From Stercorarius parasiticus (lineage: Eukaryota; Chordata; Aves; Charadriiformes; Stercorariidae), in contig VWZL01000197.1 in assembly GCA_013396915.1 (NCBI GenBank), forward strand, positions 266,094 through 330,093: a DNA stretch of 64,000 nt. The letters run 5' to 3'. Below, piece by piece: positions 50,151 through 62,187 of the stretch (positions are counted from its first letter, which is position 1; the number at the start of each line of letters is the position of its first letter). The notes under the pieces are model-generated. The model ran no database searches. It was not told the origin of the DNA and saw only the letters and a list, made by a program, of their open reading frames with translations. Position numbers and translations under genes: made by a program.

Positions 50151-51529
50151 GACAATACGGAAGCTTTTACAAGATAGCCTTTGTGTGTGTATTATTTTTC
50201 TTCTCTTCCACCTCTGTAGGGGTCTGTACATAAGAAGGGACCTGTCTTGTCCCAGGGCAGCAGCGCCGTGGGCTGTGTGTTAGCGCCCAGCCGTGTCGGT
50301 GTAGCTCCAGCTCCTGGTATCGCTGCCTCTATGCCTGGTTTTCGGTGGGAAGCCGGGGTTGCAGGGATGCCAGGTGTGCTCCTCTCATTGGCAATGCTGG
50401 CACTTCTCGAGCATTTTGCTTTTTAAAGAGCAGAAGGGCTCTCCTGCCACCCTGTTAAAGAGGGCCGGGTAATCCCTTTATGTAGTTACTGGCATCTCCC
50501 TGCCGGAGCATCACAACCTGCGCTGAGAAATACAGGTGCCTCCCTGCCAGGGACTGAATGGCAAGAAATACCTCGGGGTTTATTTTTTTTAAAAGAGTGG
50601 TTGTGGTAATACTTGAATTACTAAATAAATAAATAAACAGAGCAGCTCTTTAAAATGAGTTGCAGAACATACTTTCTATTTTTGGGCAAAACTTTGAAGA
50701 TCTGGAAATTTTCCAACTGTTTCAAAATGAAACCTTAAATTAAAACGAGAGCTTTTCAGGGGTTTGTTTAATTATTTTTTTAAATCTTCAGTACCAAGAA
50801 AATTAATCTTCTAGACAGGTGTTACATTTGAGGGCAGAATAGTGCCTGGTTGCACTAAAAAAGTCCAATTAGGACTTTTTGCCCCCTTCGGACTGTTGAA
50901 ACGAAGTTTGGGGTAGCACAGGCTCAGGTCTTCAGCTGGCCTAAATTAGCACAGCTCCGTTCAGGCTCCAGCTGTAGGCACATGTTACTGTTCCATTGCT
51001 GCAGATCTCATTTATGACATGTTTTTAAAGCAGATCTGTGAAATGATCCAGCTTTAAAAAAATAACACTAATAAGGGTGTAGTTACACGAGCATCTTATC
51101 CCCCAGCAAAGCCAGTTTAAGAGGCTCCCAGCCCTTCCCTGACCCTGCCTTCTCCTCCCAACCCCACGGTTCATTTCCCCTCAGCTCTGCTGCTGCAAGT
51201 TTTTGGTGTTTGGGGGTCTGGGGGCTTTTTCCCCGCCTTTCTTGCGTTGTTTCAGTGATCAAGTAGAGCATGTTTCCTTAAGGTGTATGAGCAGAACAGG
51301 GCACGCGGTGTGCTGGAGCAGAGGGATGGCGGCGAGGGACAAGGAGAAGGGCTGCGAAGTATGTGGCAGTCTTTCAAATGGTGCGAGAGTGGATGTTTCT
51401 GCAGCTCCCACTAAACCCGAGTGGCTTTGCAGGGGTTTTATTTGAAGAGCCAGGCAGGCAAATAGCCGAGTGGGTGCTCCTGGCACTGCCTGGGGCAGCG
51501 GGTAGGAGCTCACACCCCCACGAGTGACC
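50151..51529. other. Non-coding stretch
   Basis: A (TAAA)4 microsatellite lies at 50622-50637. 51260-51460 is GC-richer and leads into the CR1 element. No exon is recognised. Confidence 0.5.
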
Positions 51530-51703
51530 ACAGAGACACAGAATGGTTTGGGTTGGAAGGGGCGATTAAAGGCCATCTCTTCCCACTCCCTGCCATGAGC
51601 AGGGACATCTTCAACTAGAGCAGGTTGCCCAGAGCCCTGTCCAACCTGGCCTGGAATGTTTCCAGGGATGGGGCATCTCCCACCTCTTGGGCACCCTGTG
51701 ATG
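51530..51703 (-). mobile_element. CR1 LINE 3' end, 5'-truncated
   Basis: The plus strand reads ACAGAATGGTTTGGGTTGGA, CCCTGCCATGAGCAGGGACA, CAGGTTGCCCAGAGCCCTGT, CCAACCTGGCCTGGAATG and TCCAGGGATGGGGCATC, the antisense of the avian CR1 3' region. The element therefore lies on the minus strand with its 3' end near 51530 and is truncated near 51703. CR1 elements are non-LTR retrotransposons that typically insert as short 5'-truncated copies. This piece is 3' UTR-proximal and encodes nothing. It is the best lineage marker in the window and points to a bird, although CR1 also occurs in other sauropsids. Confidence 0.92.
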
Positions 51704-53682
51704 TTGGCTGAGACTTTGGCTCCTGGAGTCAGCAAGGCACGTAGCACCATTGCAATCAGTTCCTGGACCTCTGCTGAACTCAGGCCGTAGCTGTTAGGTT
51801 ATTAATTAAATTGTACTGGCTTTTTGTTCCCAACAGCAGCTTGGTTTTACCAGACCAGCGCTGGTGTTAGCACTGGAATAGAGAAGAACGAGTTGAGGTT
51901 TCAAGGAATCTCAGAATAGTTCGCTGTACCAGGAAATTCAGTCTGCTGGGATTCTGCGCTACATAGCAATGAGATCAAATGCTTTCCTAACCTATTTACT
52001 TTAAATGTATCTTGAATATTAGTAAAGATGGAGTAAACAGACGGCTCTTTAAAAAGCGTGGTGCCTGCTGAAAATCTGACATGATATTTAGTGAGCACAG
52101 GAAGGTTTTTTAATCCAACTGCCTTCATTCTGTAGAATGTTGTGTTTTCTCCTTGTTTTGGTTGGGTGGATCTTGTGGCTGATCTATTTAAAAATAATTA
52201 AGTGAACAGTTGCAGAAACACCATGGTATCTTAGACCTGCACGTGGTACAGATTAGATGGAAACACCGAGCTTCCCTTCGTATGTGGTGTGGTTATCAGT
52301 GCCCTCCAAACAATGCCTGCAGATACTATTCCACATCCTTTCTAAAGGAGCCGAAAAACATGATGACATGTAACGAAACCTCCTTGGGGCTGCAGTTGGG
52401 TATTCGGTGAGGAAGCAGCAGGGACCAGGGGGTTTGCCGTGTCTGCTGGGGCGATACGGGGAGCTCCTGTCCCTTGGCACTTGCTGGGCGAGTCCCGCAT
52501 CCATGGTGCATGGTGCTGGCAGTAACGTCCCAGCCCCGTGGGTTTGCCTGTCTACTGCTTCTGGGAGCAAGATGCATTACTCACTCCTCTTATTCCTTTA
52601 GACATTGCACAGAGTGGAAACAAAAATCAGATATAAACACAGAGTCCATCAGTCGTTACTAACCTAGAAGATAGACCGTGATAGTAAATCTCACTTTTTC
52701 TTCTTTCTGGTCTTTACGCACCGCAGCACAACGCGCTGTAGTAACATGAGAAGAATTAAGGTGCTCAGACACATGCCAGAGTGTAAAAACAACCGTACAG
52801 TGATGGTGCCCTGGCGGGTGTTCCTGTCTGCTGCACCCCTGCGCCTGGGTGAGAGCTGCCTGGGGATCACAGGGTGGTTACTGGAACAGTCTGGATGCCA
52901 CCAAAGGGACCGTGAGACAAAGCGTAGCAATTCTGGTTTAGCTGAATCAGGACTAAAGTGCTTAACCACGCTCCCAGGTGGAGGCAATGCCCAGAATAGA
53001 CCTCGAAGTACAGATTGGTATGAGTGGCTTTGCCATTTGGATTTCTTTTAGTAGTAATTTGCGCAGCAGTGCCAACGAGATGGTGGTGGTAAGAGGTGCT
53101 TGTTTACGTTTGGTGGTTATTAGCGTCATTTCTTTTTTGATGAACCTTTTGTGTACTACAGCTGGTCGCTGCGATACAGCGGGGGGTTGTGATTTGGGAA
53201 TTTACGATAAAGGCACTCTAACATAAGGAATTTGAGCTCATGGGATTATGCTGGGTGTGCATAGGTTGTTGCAGGAACATTCGCTGGTTTTCCTTCTTCC
53301 TGTAACTCTGTTGATACCAGCTATATGATCATAAAATTCATACTAGAACGTTAGCAAAAGCAAACGTGTAGCCACATTCTCATCTTTTAGCCTAATTTTA
53401 ATCCTTTGGATAAAGGACTTCATTTTTATCAATTCATAGGTATGGAAGTGACAAGCCCGTTTATAACTATCAGTGATACAGAGCAGCAGCACCAAAAAAG
53501 CCATGGGATTTTGGAATCGGCACTGAGAAACTTTTCCATAAATGCCAGGAATAACATTATATTTGAATATTTAACCCTTACCCAGGCAATTTGAGGACTG
53601 GAAACCATATGTGCTTTTCATAATGGGAGCCAAGATGACCCTACATAAAGATAAATATAACTACATAAAAGCATTCAGGAAG
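51704..53682. other. Non-coding stretch
   Basis: 52390-52580 and 52780-52900 are GC-richer with overlapping frames on both strands and no recognisable product. No repeat is recognised. Confidence 0.5.
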
Positions 53683-53880
53683 GATGGTGGTGTGGTTAAG
53701 AGCTAGGCAAGGACTGGGGAGCTCGAAGGTCTAATCCCAGCTCAGCCACAGGCTTCTTGGGTGATCCTGGGCATGTAACTTAATCTCTGCGTGTTTTCAG
53801 TTTTTCCGTTTGTGAATGAGAGATAATAATACTGCCCCACAGCCGTGCCCGGAGGATAAACGCCTTGCTGCTTGGGAGGT
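53683..53880 (+). repeat. MIR-like SINE, well preserved
   Basis: The match runs in order: GTGTGGTTAAGAGC (the pol III A box region), GGTCTAATCCCAGCTCAGCCAC (B box region; family GGTTCGAATCCCGGCTCTGCCAC), GTGATCCTGGGCATGTAACTTAA (GTGACCTTGGGCAAGTTACTTAA), CTCTGCGTGTTTTCAGTTTTT (CTCTGTGCCTCAGTTTCC) and GAGATAATAATACTGCC (GGGATAATAATAGTACC). Both pol III promoter boxes and the conserved CORE region are present. This is a tRNA-derived amniote SINE of the MIR/CORE type. It has no coding capacity. Confidence 0.85.
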
Positions 53881-54909
53881 GTGGGCTTGGAGATGGTGCT
53901 GGTGACCACTAGGATAAGTCTCAGCCAAGCGCTGTGCTGAGGGTACGTGCTACACCGCTGCCGGTAGCATCCACAGTTTCACCTCTGCTTCTCTAAAAGC
54001 TGGTTAAATAAATTCTGCCTTAATTAGATAGCATGTCAGAGGAGGGCAGCACACCTGAAGCCTCGTCTGGGAAGTCGCATCATTGGCAAATGTTCCTTGT
54101 TTGAACGTAATTTAAATTCAAAAACAATGAGGGGGAAAAAATGAGGAAAGGAAAACCTGCAGTGGATGAAACCATCTGGTTTTGTTTGAGTGCTACCTAA
54201 GTAACTTGTGTTTATTGGTTATAGACTGGTGTTTTCTTTATACGGTCTCTGGCCAGGTAGCTGTTGTTATACTCGTGACTTGGCATTCACTTCTGCCCTT
54301 TGTGAGTCTGCTCGGGAGGTAGAAATCCTGATCCTCTTAGGATTCTTTGAAAAGATGGGATATTTCAAAGTAACCATCAAGACAGAGACTTTTCTTAATT
54401 GGTCACTGCGAATTTCCACTTGTAGCCTGGGGCTCCCATAGGGAGGGATATCATTTCTTCACTGTGGGAGCCGAGGCCATGGAGCTGATGGGGCATGGGA
54501 GAGGCAGCCGCACAACTGTCGGCATGAGGAGGAATCACGTTTGCGAGAAAACATCTCTGCTAAGGTGCCGCCCCTGCTCTGGAAAGTAGGTAAAAGCCCG
54601 CTGAAGGCTGAGCAGCCGGCCCCGGGCTCATGCACAGGCCGGGCTGCGTAAGGTGCGGGGGAGCGTAATCGCCCATTGTTTGGAAGGAAGAGTTTTGATG
54701 TAATTATACCCTTCAGCCATTGCCACACTTTCCTCTCTTTCATCTTCAGGCAGGTCCACACGTTCAGATGTGAAGCTGGAAATGAAACACATCTGGATAT
54801 CCAAAAATGACAACAGACTTTTATTTGCTATTTTTGGTATACAACAAAAGCTTTGTATCTTGCTAATTGAACATATGGGCTCTCAGTTGCTTTTTTCCCC
54901 CTGCTAAAC
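53881..54909. other. Non-coding stretch
   Basis: 54440-54660 is GC-richer. The minus strand has frames of 61-100 codons with no family match. 54780-54909 may hold the unrecognisable 3' part of the piggyBac relic. Confidence 0.45.
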
Positions 54910-55112
54910 TCCACTTTTCCATGTGTCATCATACGATTCCAACATTTGATCTGTCGAGTCCATCTTGGCCATGTGTTTGTTGTAATCTGCTACACATGTA
55001 GGCTTGTTTTCGTGTGCGTCCTGACCTCCAGTGAGAGCTGCAGTTGTTTCCATCATGGATAGTGTTGAGGAGTTACACATCCTTTTTATCAGTGTATTTG
55101 GCCACCGGCAGC
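54910..55112 (-). pseudogene. piggyBac-family transposase fragment, broken
   Basis: On the minus strand, 55005-54931 encodes KPTCVADYNKHMAKMDSTDQ followed by MLESY. This matches the conserved piggyBac (DDE_Tnp_1_7) stretch of the type KP.CV.DYNK.MGGVD..DQM..Y. Just upstream, in a different frame, 55112-55046 encodes a piece with KYTDKKDV, a stop, then LLNTIHDGN, which corresponds to the preceding W.DKR.V..LSTIHD segment. The frame change, the stop and the loss of the GG in GGVD show that it is dead. The rest of the transposase, the catalytic aspartates and the terminal repeats are not recognised. It is an old DNA-transposon fossil. Confidence 0.65.
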
Positions 55113-56996
55113 TCCTCGCGGCGTGGAGCAGGGATCCTGCCAAGCCTCTGAAAGCTCAGTGTTTAGGGTAGCCTTATCTGTTTGGATTGTGATACCAGAT
55201 GCTGGCTTTTTTCAGTGTAACAGAAGTAGAAGGGAAAACTTCCCCAAAATAGAAAATATCCACATAAGTAAAATCCAGCGTCTCAGCGAGGGAAGCTGAG
55301 GGTCGGCGTTAGCTCATTAGAGTTGGAGCGTATGGAAGGGGTGGAGGTGGATGGCTGGTCGATGGTCATCGGACAGACCTGCACACGCCGGGGGGGTCAC
55401 GGTGGCGGGGAAGAGCAGCGTTTGCTTGTGGAGAAGGCAGCACGCTCCTCGGAGCCTGCAGCGTGATGGTCTGCAGCATGAAGAGAGAAAAATGCCGTGT
55501 CTGGAATGGAGAACCGAGCCCTTTAAAGCAGGCTGTGCCGTAAATACCCACTGGGAGCTTGGCCCCACTGTACGGACGTTCGTGAGACTCGACTCATTAG
55601 GAATACAGGACCTCTTGATTAGCATGAAAAGATTCGTCATCAGAATTTTTTTGTGCCTGTGGGGGATCCTCTTACTTATTTCCAACTACAGCTCTAAATT
55701 GTTCCCATGCTTCATCGTGGTTTGATTAGCTAAAAACTTAGAGTAACTGTTTGAGGCACTTACCAGAACTAAAAAACAGGTGACAATGATCAAATCGTAG
55801 GGTACGGCGCAGAGACTGCTGGTGCTTTAGGGTATGGAGCCTGAACATGGCTGGAGGCAACCCCCATACAGGTTCCTGAGCGCTGAAAAGACGCATTACC
55901 TGCACGCTTTCAAAGTGCTGAGCACTGCTGCCTGTTGTTCCCCAGGATAAATGCCAAATTAAAGCAAAAATAAAAAGGGGGAGCTGTGCATTTAATCGCC
56001 CGCGCACACATCCCAGCCTGCGCGCCCACCTCATGTTACAGCTGTGTAATAGTCACCTTTCTTGCAGTAAACATTGGGCCAATTTCATCACATTCGGTTT
56101 ATGTTTATCAACGCAGCACTTAAGCAATGGGGTTTTGGTTGCAATAAGGGAAAGAGCCTGATGCTGTCCAGCCCCGAGGTGAGGGAATGAGAAGCCATCG
56201 GCGGCGGGGACAGGCTTTTCCTCTCCCCGTGTCGCAACACCCCCGCCTGACTGCCGCAAACATCAAATATTTGTACTTAAAGACTGAGCTGAGGCAATTT
56301 CCACCAGGAATATGCTGTCTCTCACTGGTTGAAAAATATTATATATGCATCGTGCTATCACTCTGTTCAGTTCTTGACATACGCTGCCGAGCAGTTTGGT
56401 CTTGAACTCCCTTTTTCTTTTTAGCCAAGAGTGTATCGTTAAACAAACCTGAGGTTGCACTCGAGGACTTCCCAATCGACTGAAGAATGAACTCTGAAGC
56501 AGAAGTTGTATTTAACAAAACGGACTTACAATTATTATTATTATTCATAAATGCACATGTTATGGCTGCAGTTGTTTCACTTCTTTCTTTTACAACCCTA
56601 TAAATTGTATACAGAACATAAAGGCTTTACTTCTTAAATAAATGTTTTGCAGCCGCCATAAATTATCTTTCTTGCATTCATAATGAAAAAAAAATCACTG
56701 TTTGATGTTTTATATCCTCTTCCCTAAAATGTAAAATATGGTAGTTGGAGCCAGATTTTATCTCATTTGAAAATAAAAGAAGGTTCATTTCCTACTAATT
56801 TTTTTCAGTCTTAGGTTTGGAGTTCCCATGAAATGTTGCCCAATCTGCAAAGCAGCGTTACAATAAACTCTGCTTTATCTGAGGGGTTTGTGTTTGAGTT
56901 GTACCAGCATTAATAGTCGTCATCATGAAATGAGTTATGAACATAACCTGGATCTCGTTTTTTTTTTTTAAATCCCTAATGTTGGTTATATTTCAG
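55113..56996. other. Non-coding stretch
   Basis: 55360-55560 is GC-richer with opposing 120-codon frames that look compositional. An (ATT)5 microsatellite lies at 56531-56545. 56560-56900 is repeat-free AT-rich sequence with a possible regulatory texture. Confidence 0.45.
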
Positions 56997-57190
56997 CTTT
57001 CCACGCACCCCGAATCACGGGCTGAATGTGGGATTGTTGAACTTTCCTCTGGGCCAGCCCGAGGAGGACCCTGCCCCAGCGTTGCTGTCCTGGAAGCAGG
57101 CCTTGCTAAACTCCCAGCTCACTGGTTTGCAAAGCAAACTTCAGCCTCGTACTATTTACCTTGGCAAGTGCCCGACCAGATTGATGATCT
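56997..57190 (+). other. Weak exon-like segment
   Basis: It is preceded by a T-rich stretch and TATATTTCAG|C, and followed by GATCT|GTAAAG. The 194-base segment is GC-richer than its flanks. Two frames stay open: one reads through the whole segment and contains LLNFPLGQPEEDPAPALLSW, and the other ends in a stop at 57192-57194. Neither peptide is recognised. The read-through frame needs two bases from the previous exon, whereas the 43644 exon would supply one, so the two do not join directly. It could be an exon of a non-coding transcript or chance. Confidence 0.2.
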
Positions 57191-58777
57191 GTAAAGTGGA
57201 TTTGTTATTTGGCTGTTTGCTTTGGCAACTCTTGAAAGCAGTTTGCTGATTACAGTCCCAGATGTCATTGCATACATTACTGTTCACTATAAGTTTCTTT
57301 CAAAGTTTTAATTTCAGCCACAAATACTATTAAGCTTTTTGCACCTTTCTGTCTTTAACTCATGGATATTAAATATCAAGAGCAGCCAGCTTTGATTTCC
57401 TTATATTTTCCTCTTACTATCTTTATTGGCCTCTTGTAGACATCTCTGTAGTGCCAGCAGCATCTCGCCTTTCCCCATTGCCCCCGGTTCGGTGCTGTGC
57501 CCATCCGTGCCACGGGCAGTTGCAAGTTGGTCACATTCACGGTTTTCTAATTGTAGACAACCTGGAAAACTGATACAGAATTTCTATAAATTATCAGGTT
57601 TAACATGACCAAGTACTTGAGTCAGTAGAGCCGAGAACATCAGGAGTAACGTTAACTAAAATCGCCCTGTGCCCTGTTTGTGTTAGGGTAGGCACAAAAG
57701 GAACGTGCGTCTTCGGAGGTGGTTTTTCTGGGTTATATCCGTCTCCTCTAACTATTGTCTTGGTTTTTGAAGGCTCTCAAAGCCGCTAAGCAATTTGGCA
57801 AATCGATAGGCTCAAAATCAATTTGTTTCTGAAGTCGGGTAATCCTGAGTTTGGCTCCGGTGCCAGCAGCGCCGCTGTGCACTGCGCCCAAGTGCTCCGC
57901 TCCCAGCCCCGTGCCATCAGGCTTCGGGGCCAGGAGTACTGGGATATTTAATTTCCATGACGCCTCGAAGTACACTTGCCCTTCTAAAGTCCAGTAAAAG
58001 GCACATAAAAAGCTCAGCTGGGTGTTTGCTGCTCACCTCCTGCCGCAGGGAGCTGAGCGGGTGCCTGGCACAGTCCGGCATGGACAAACGATGGCTGGTC
58101 CTGGGTTTCAGCAGTCAAACCATCCCTCAGGGACAGGAGCTTCATTTTTTTTCCAGTGGGGGTACTTTCAGCTTTGAAATATTCAAGTTCAAGAAGTTGA
58201 TTCACTTTAAGTAAGGTTTACTTTTCAAGGGGAGGGTATCATTGGAGTATTTTTGGCCACTGCTTGAAAATTCCTCTAACCCTTTACTATAATAAGCAAA
58301 TTGAGCAGATTAAAGACACATTACGCTGCCAAATGGTTTTTCTACCCAGGGTGACATATATTTTTTCTGTGGAAAAGGTTGTGGGGGGTTTTGTGAGCTG
58401 CTATGCTTTTTTTAGCACTTCCTGTTTTATTGTGTTTGAAGTGTCTTTGTGGTGACCTGTTGGGGTAAGATTCTTCCATATGGAAGTGTTTCTTCAACTT
58501 TTAATCATTTTGTTTTTAAAAAAAAAAAAAGATTTTAAATCCGATTTACAGATGTCTCTGGTTTTGTTTGCAGAGAGCTAGTCCAACTCACTACAGTGTT
58601 GTAAAAATGTGAGTCATCATGAATTGTTTATACAAGAAGTGAAGATGACATCCACGTACTTGCGCTCTTAATTAAGTTAGGTACCTTCTTTAAAATCTGT
58701 TTAAAATATCCGTAGGAAAGCATTTGTTTGTGTTTTAATGTATTTTTTTCTCTTCGGAAAATTATATTCCTTTAAAG
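57191..58777. other. Non-coding stretch
   Basis: No further exon is recognised. 57840-57930 is GC-rich. A run of A lies near 58518-58530. Confidence 0.5.
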
Positions 58778-58855
58778 ATTTGGGGTGAAACCCTGCCTTC
58801 ACTGAATGCCTTGGCAAAACTCCTGTTGGTTTTGGTGGAACTGGGATTTCACCAG
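58778..58855 (+). repeat. Ancient repeat relic, best copy of the family
   Basis: GATTTGGGGTGAAACCCTGC, CTTCACTGAATGCCTTGGCA, AAACTCCTGTTGGTTTTGGT and GGAACTGGGATTTCACC follow closely the amniote repeat phrase GGGGTGAAATCCTGGCCCCATTGAAGTCAATGGCAAAACTCCCATTGACTTCAATGGGGCCAGGATTTCACC. It is the clearest of the copies in this window. Confidence 0.65.
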
Positions 58856-60200
58856 TAGACCCCGGCTCTGTTGTAGACGTCTCTGAAGTCAAGTAATATC
58901 AGGATAACAAGCAGTTTTGTCCTGTGCCTATTCCTGGAGAAAATCTTGCCGAGATTTTACATAGGGTCAAAAAAAGTTACAAGTTTATTTTTAAGTCTAT
59001 GAGACAAAATTCTTCATTAATGTACAACAGAATGCGTTCTCCCTGCGCTCATATTGGACTCGCTGGGTTGTAACTGAGAGCAGAATTTGGACCACTGTAT
59101 TTGCATTATAGCTGCATCCTGTTTCCCATTAGTTTTGACACTAACATCTGAATTTCAGATTTCTTCTTGTTTAGGTTTAACTGCTCAATCAGTACGTACG
59201 ACAGACATCTCGGGACCTCTCTGTAGTCGTCTGGCGTGCATGGGGCGCAAGGGCAAAACTTGGCATCCGGGCGAACAGCTCTGGAGCAGCCCCTGCGTTT
59301 GAGTTGGTAAAACACAGCGTGCCGTTGCACAGACAGCTGGGCTTGTCCATCAGGCATCTCCAGACTTTCCCTCTGCATCATATCCTCAACGTTTTAACCA
59401 TAAGAAAACTGGCTTTGACAGTGTTTTTGAGCCCACATGTGAATACCACATGTTGAGGTCTCATGTCTGCAGTTTCACTCCTAATTAAGTGTAGATGTAA
59501 GTACTGGGTATCTTATAAGGTCTTTGGCTCTCTGCAATTCACCACAAGCATCTAATTTCCACTTCCTTTGTCTTGGACCTATTATTTATATGAGGGGGGT
59601 AGGTGGACTCAGCAGTTACAAGTCTGTTGGATTATTATGTTTCTGTAGCTGTCATCCTGTCAAAGGTCCTGCAGAAATTTGCATTGCAGGCTCTTGCTAG
59701 TCTATTACGGGCAAAATCCCCTCCCGTGCCGAAGGCTAGCCTGAGGTCTGTGTGCCACTGAAGTCTTACTAAGCCCTGAAAATGGGTCTTAAATGGTATA
59801 TTGGCCTTGCGCCTGCTCTCAGCATGGAGGTGCATTGCATTCTTTGTGAACAGTGAGATTTCCAGTTCAGCTTCAGCTGCTAGTCTTCACTGCTGTGAGT
59901 ATTAGGATGGGTTCTCTAAACTTGCCTAAAACTTTTGATGCTACAGCCTGCGGAAGCTAAGGCCTCACGGGCTCTCTGACCTAACAACAGGGTGGTTTGA
60001 AAAACGGCAACTTTTTGATGTAGATGGGCAGAGCACTCATCTGGTTTGGATTTTCAAGGTGTTCCAAAGTCATATTGTTAGCTACAGGGGGTCTTTTGTG
60101 AGCAGGGATATGCACTAACTTGCTACTGAGACCTCAGAGCATTCCCAGATACTTATTTTTGGAAAACTGAAGTCAAGTAGCTATATTGTCTCGTGCTAGT
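58856..60200. other. Non-coding stretch
   Basis: TAACTGAGAGCAGAATTTGG near 59070 echoes a phrase common in old amniote repeats but is too short to call. A 91-codon minus frame at 59106-59381 is not recognised. Confidence 0.45.
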
Positions 60201-60295
60201 TATACAGGTGGAGGAACTAAGGCATAAGATGGACAAATTACTTTACTGGGCTGGTCGAAGTGGTATCAACAAGACTCAGACATAAACCTGGAGAG
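60201..60295 (-). repeat. Possible MIR/CORE-SINE relic, reverse orientation
   Basis: ATACAGGTGGAGGAACTAAG, GCATAAGATGGACAAATTAC, GGTATCAACAAGACTCAGAC and ATAAACCTGG resemble the reverse complement of MIR (ACAGATGAGGAAACTGAGGCACAGAGAGG, then GACTTGCCCAAGG, then GAACCCAGG). It is diverged. Confidence 0.4.
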
Positions 60296-61748
60296 TTACT
60301 TTACTGTCTCTGTTCTCTCTGGTTTCCACAGTATTCCGAATGTGTTGGAAAGGATTTCAGTAAGCAAATCCTGGCAGCCTTATTTGCATCTACCCAAAGA
60401 AGATCATACTGACGTGACCTCTTTAGGTGATGCTTTCCCTTGTCCTACCTGATGAACTCACATGTTCAGATACGGGCATGGATTTGGTACTGACTTTCAA
60501 AGTTGACTTGAAAAAGACTGAATTACGCACTTTTGAAGGTCTTTATTGTCTCTGGGCCTACTTTCAGCTGCGCCCTGGCAGGGCTTCAGGGGCTCTGGGG
60601 AAAAGGTGCCTTCAGCTCGGTGGCAACTCTCCAGTTTAAATATTTCACCAAAACACCTCCAACGTATCCCACTTCCTCAGTAGTTTCCAAACAGTGTCCA
60701 ACTAGATGAAAATTAGCCAGTGTCTTAGTTTGTAGCGCTGCAAAGGTCAAATGTCTTGGAGAAACAAGGTGCTAAGATGCTAATTCTCCACCTTGGAATG
60801 AGAAGGCAGTTCTCTGCTCGATTAAGCAGAAAATGCAGGTGGTCTTAAATATCTCTATTTTCACCTCCTGTTTTGAATGCAGTTTAACAAAAACTGTTGT
60901 AATTACAGAGAGAATAACCAGCTTCCAATGCCATCCCAAATCCTGCCCGAAGATCAGCTGTGGGACAAACAGCTTGGGGACAGAGCCCCTGTGCAGACTT
61001 CAAGTGTGCTAGAAGAGGTCCTGGGCTGGTCCCTGCCCCATCTGTCCCCAAGGCGGGACATGCAGGAAGCTCGTCCCCAACTTCTGTTCTCACACTGCAC
61101 CTCCTACACTTCTCCTCTTGGAATCTTGTTTTCCACTTTTTGGAGATTTGTGAAACATATGCTTTGGAGGGTTCCCAATTTTTTTCACAGCAAGCAAAGA
61201 ATTACTCTTCGCGTTGTAAAAAGCCTCACGAAAAAGTGCGCTCCTTCTTTGTAATGGACTTGCCTGGCACTACTCAACAATCCACATTTCTCATCACTTC
61301 GCAGTGTGCTTTTATAGGGTATAAAAATGGTGTTATGATCCATGTTCCCAAACCTTGCCTCAGATAGCAAGAACATCAATAAACATGGCTTGATAGACGC
61401 CAGAGCTGCAGCACCGTTTCCCTCAGTGCTTTGAACGTGCCCGAACATACCTTTTGAATCTGTTCTTCGTATATGAAACTACTTGGGCCTCTGTTGACCT
61501 GTTAAAGTATCGAAGGTAATACTTGTGTGCTTAGGAAAAGTTACTTCTCCTAGGACACATTTCCAATCTGGTCACTTATTGTACTTAGAAATGTTTTCTT
61601 TACTTCATCTCATGTCCCACTTTTTTTTTGCTTTCCTTGATTTAAATTAATGTGCAGATAGGGAGGTCATTGTACCTGGAACTGGCAAAAGATTTTACTT
61701 CCTTTCTCCCCCTTCCCTTTTTCTTCTCTCTCTGTAAAATTATTATTG
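60296..61748. other. Non-coding stretch
   Basis: Overlapping frames of 125 and 135 codons at 60877-61367 share sequence in two plus frames and have no recognised product. A 9-base T run at 61620-61628 could mark the poly-A tail of the minus-strand relic that follows. Confidence 0.4.
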
Positions 61749-62187
61749 TTATTTCTTCGGTTCACAACTGAGATGATGGGTTGATGTTTGAACAGTTATG
61801 CGCTCTGTTCCAGGAAAGTCTGTCTTTGTTCCAAGGCTTCCAGTGCAGAGGCTCCTTCCACCTTGATCTTTCAGCAGAGCACTAAAACGTTTGGCAAGGT
61901 TTTTGTCACATTTTTTTGCTGCTGTCCAGGCTTTTTTCAGAGATTCCCTTTGGACAGCTTCCACCTTTGAGCTTGCCCGCTGTAGGGAATACTTCTACAT
62001 GTATTTACGCAGCCACATCATCAGACCTGATGCATCCCTCATATCTTCATTAGTACCTGACGCCCGCTTGCTCACCTCCTTGGATTTGCTGCTCTCTGCT
62101 TTTGAAGTAAGTTTTCCCTCCCGACGCTTTGTGCCAAGCCTACCTGTAGATGGCTTTGCTCTGATGGGAAGCTCTTTAGGACACAAG
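61749..62187 (-). pseudogene. Decayed minus-strand coding relic, protein not recognised
   Basis: On the minus strand one frame runs from about 62187 to the TAA at 61749 with a single internal TAG at 61995-61997. Before the stop it is Lys/Ser/Arg-rich (for example SKAESSKSKEVSKRASGT) and ends MMWLRKYM. After the stop it continues KYSLQRASSKVEAVQRESLK, then KAWTAAKKCDKNLAKRFSAL, and ends CEPKK followed by TAA. The sense strand is purine-rich and the charged, helical composition looks protein-like on both sides of the stop. Further upstream (62190-62300) a different frame holds SRLPFGSRVMLCESMEKP, which suggests a frameshift. No introns are evident and a short T run lies beyond the stop on the plus strand, so a processed retrocopy is possible. 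It could also be a genuine 3' exon with a sequencing error. I do not recognise the family. Confidence 0.4.
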
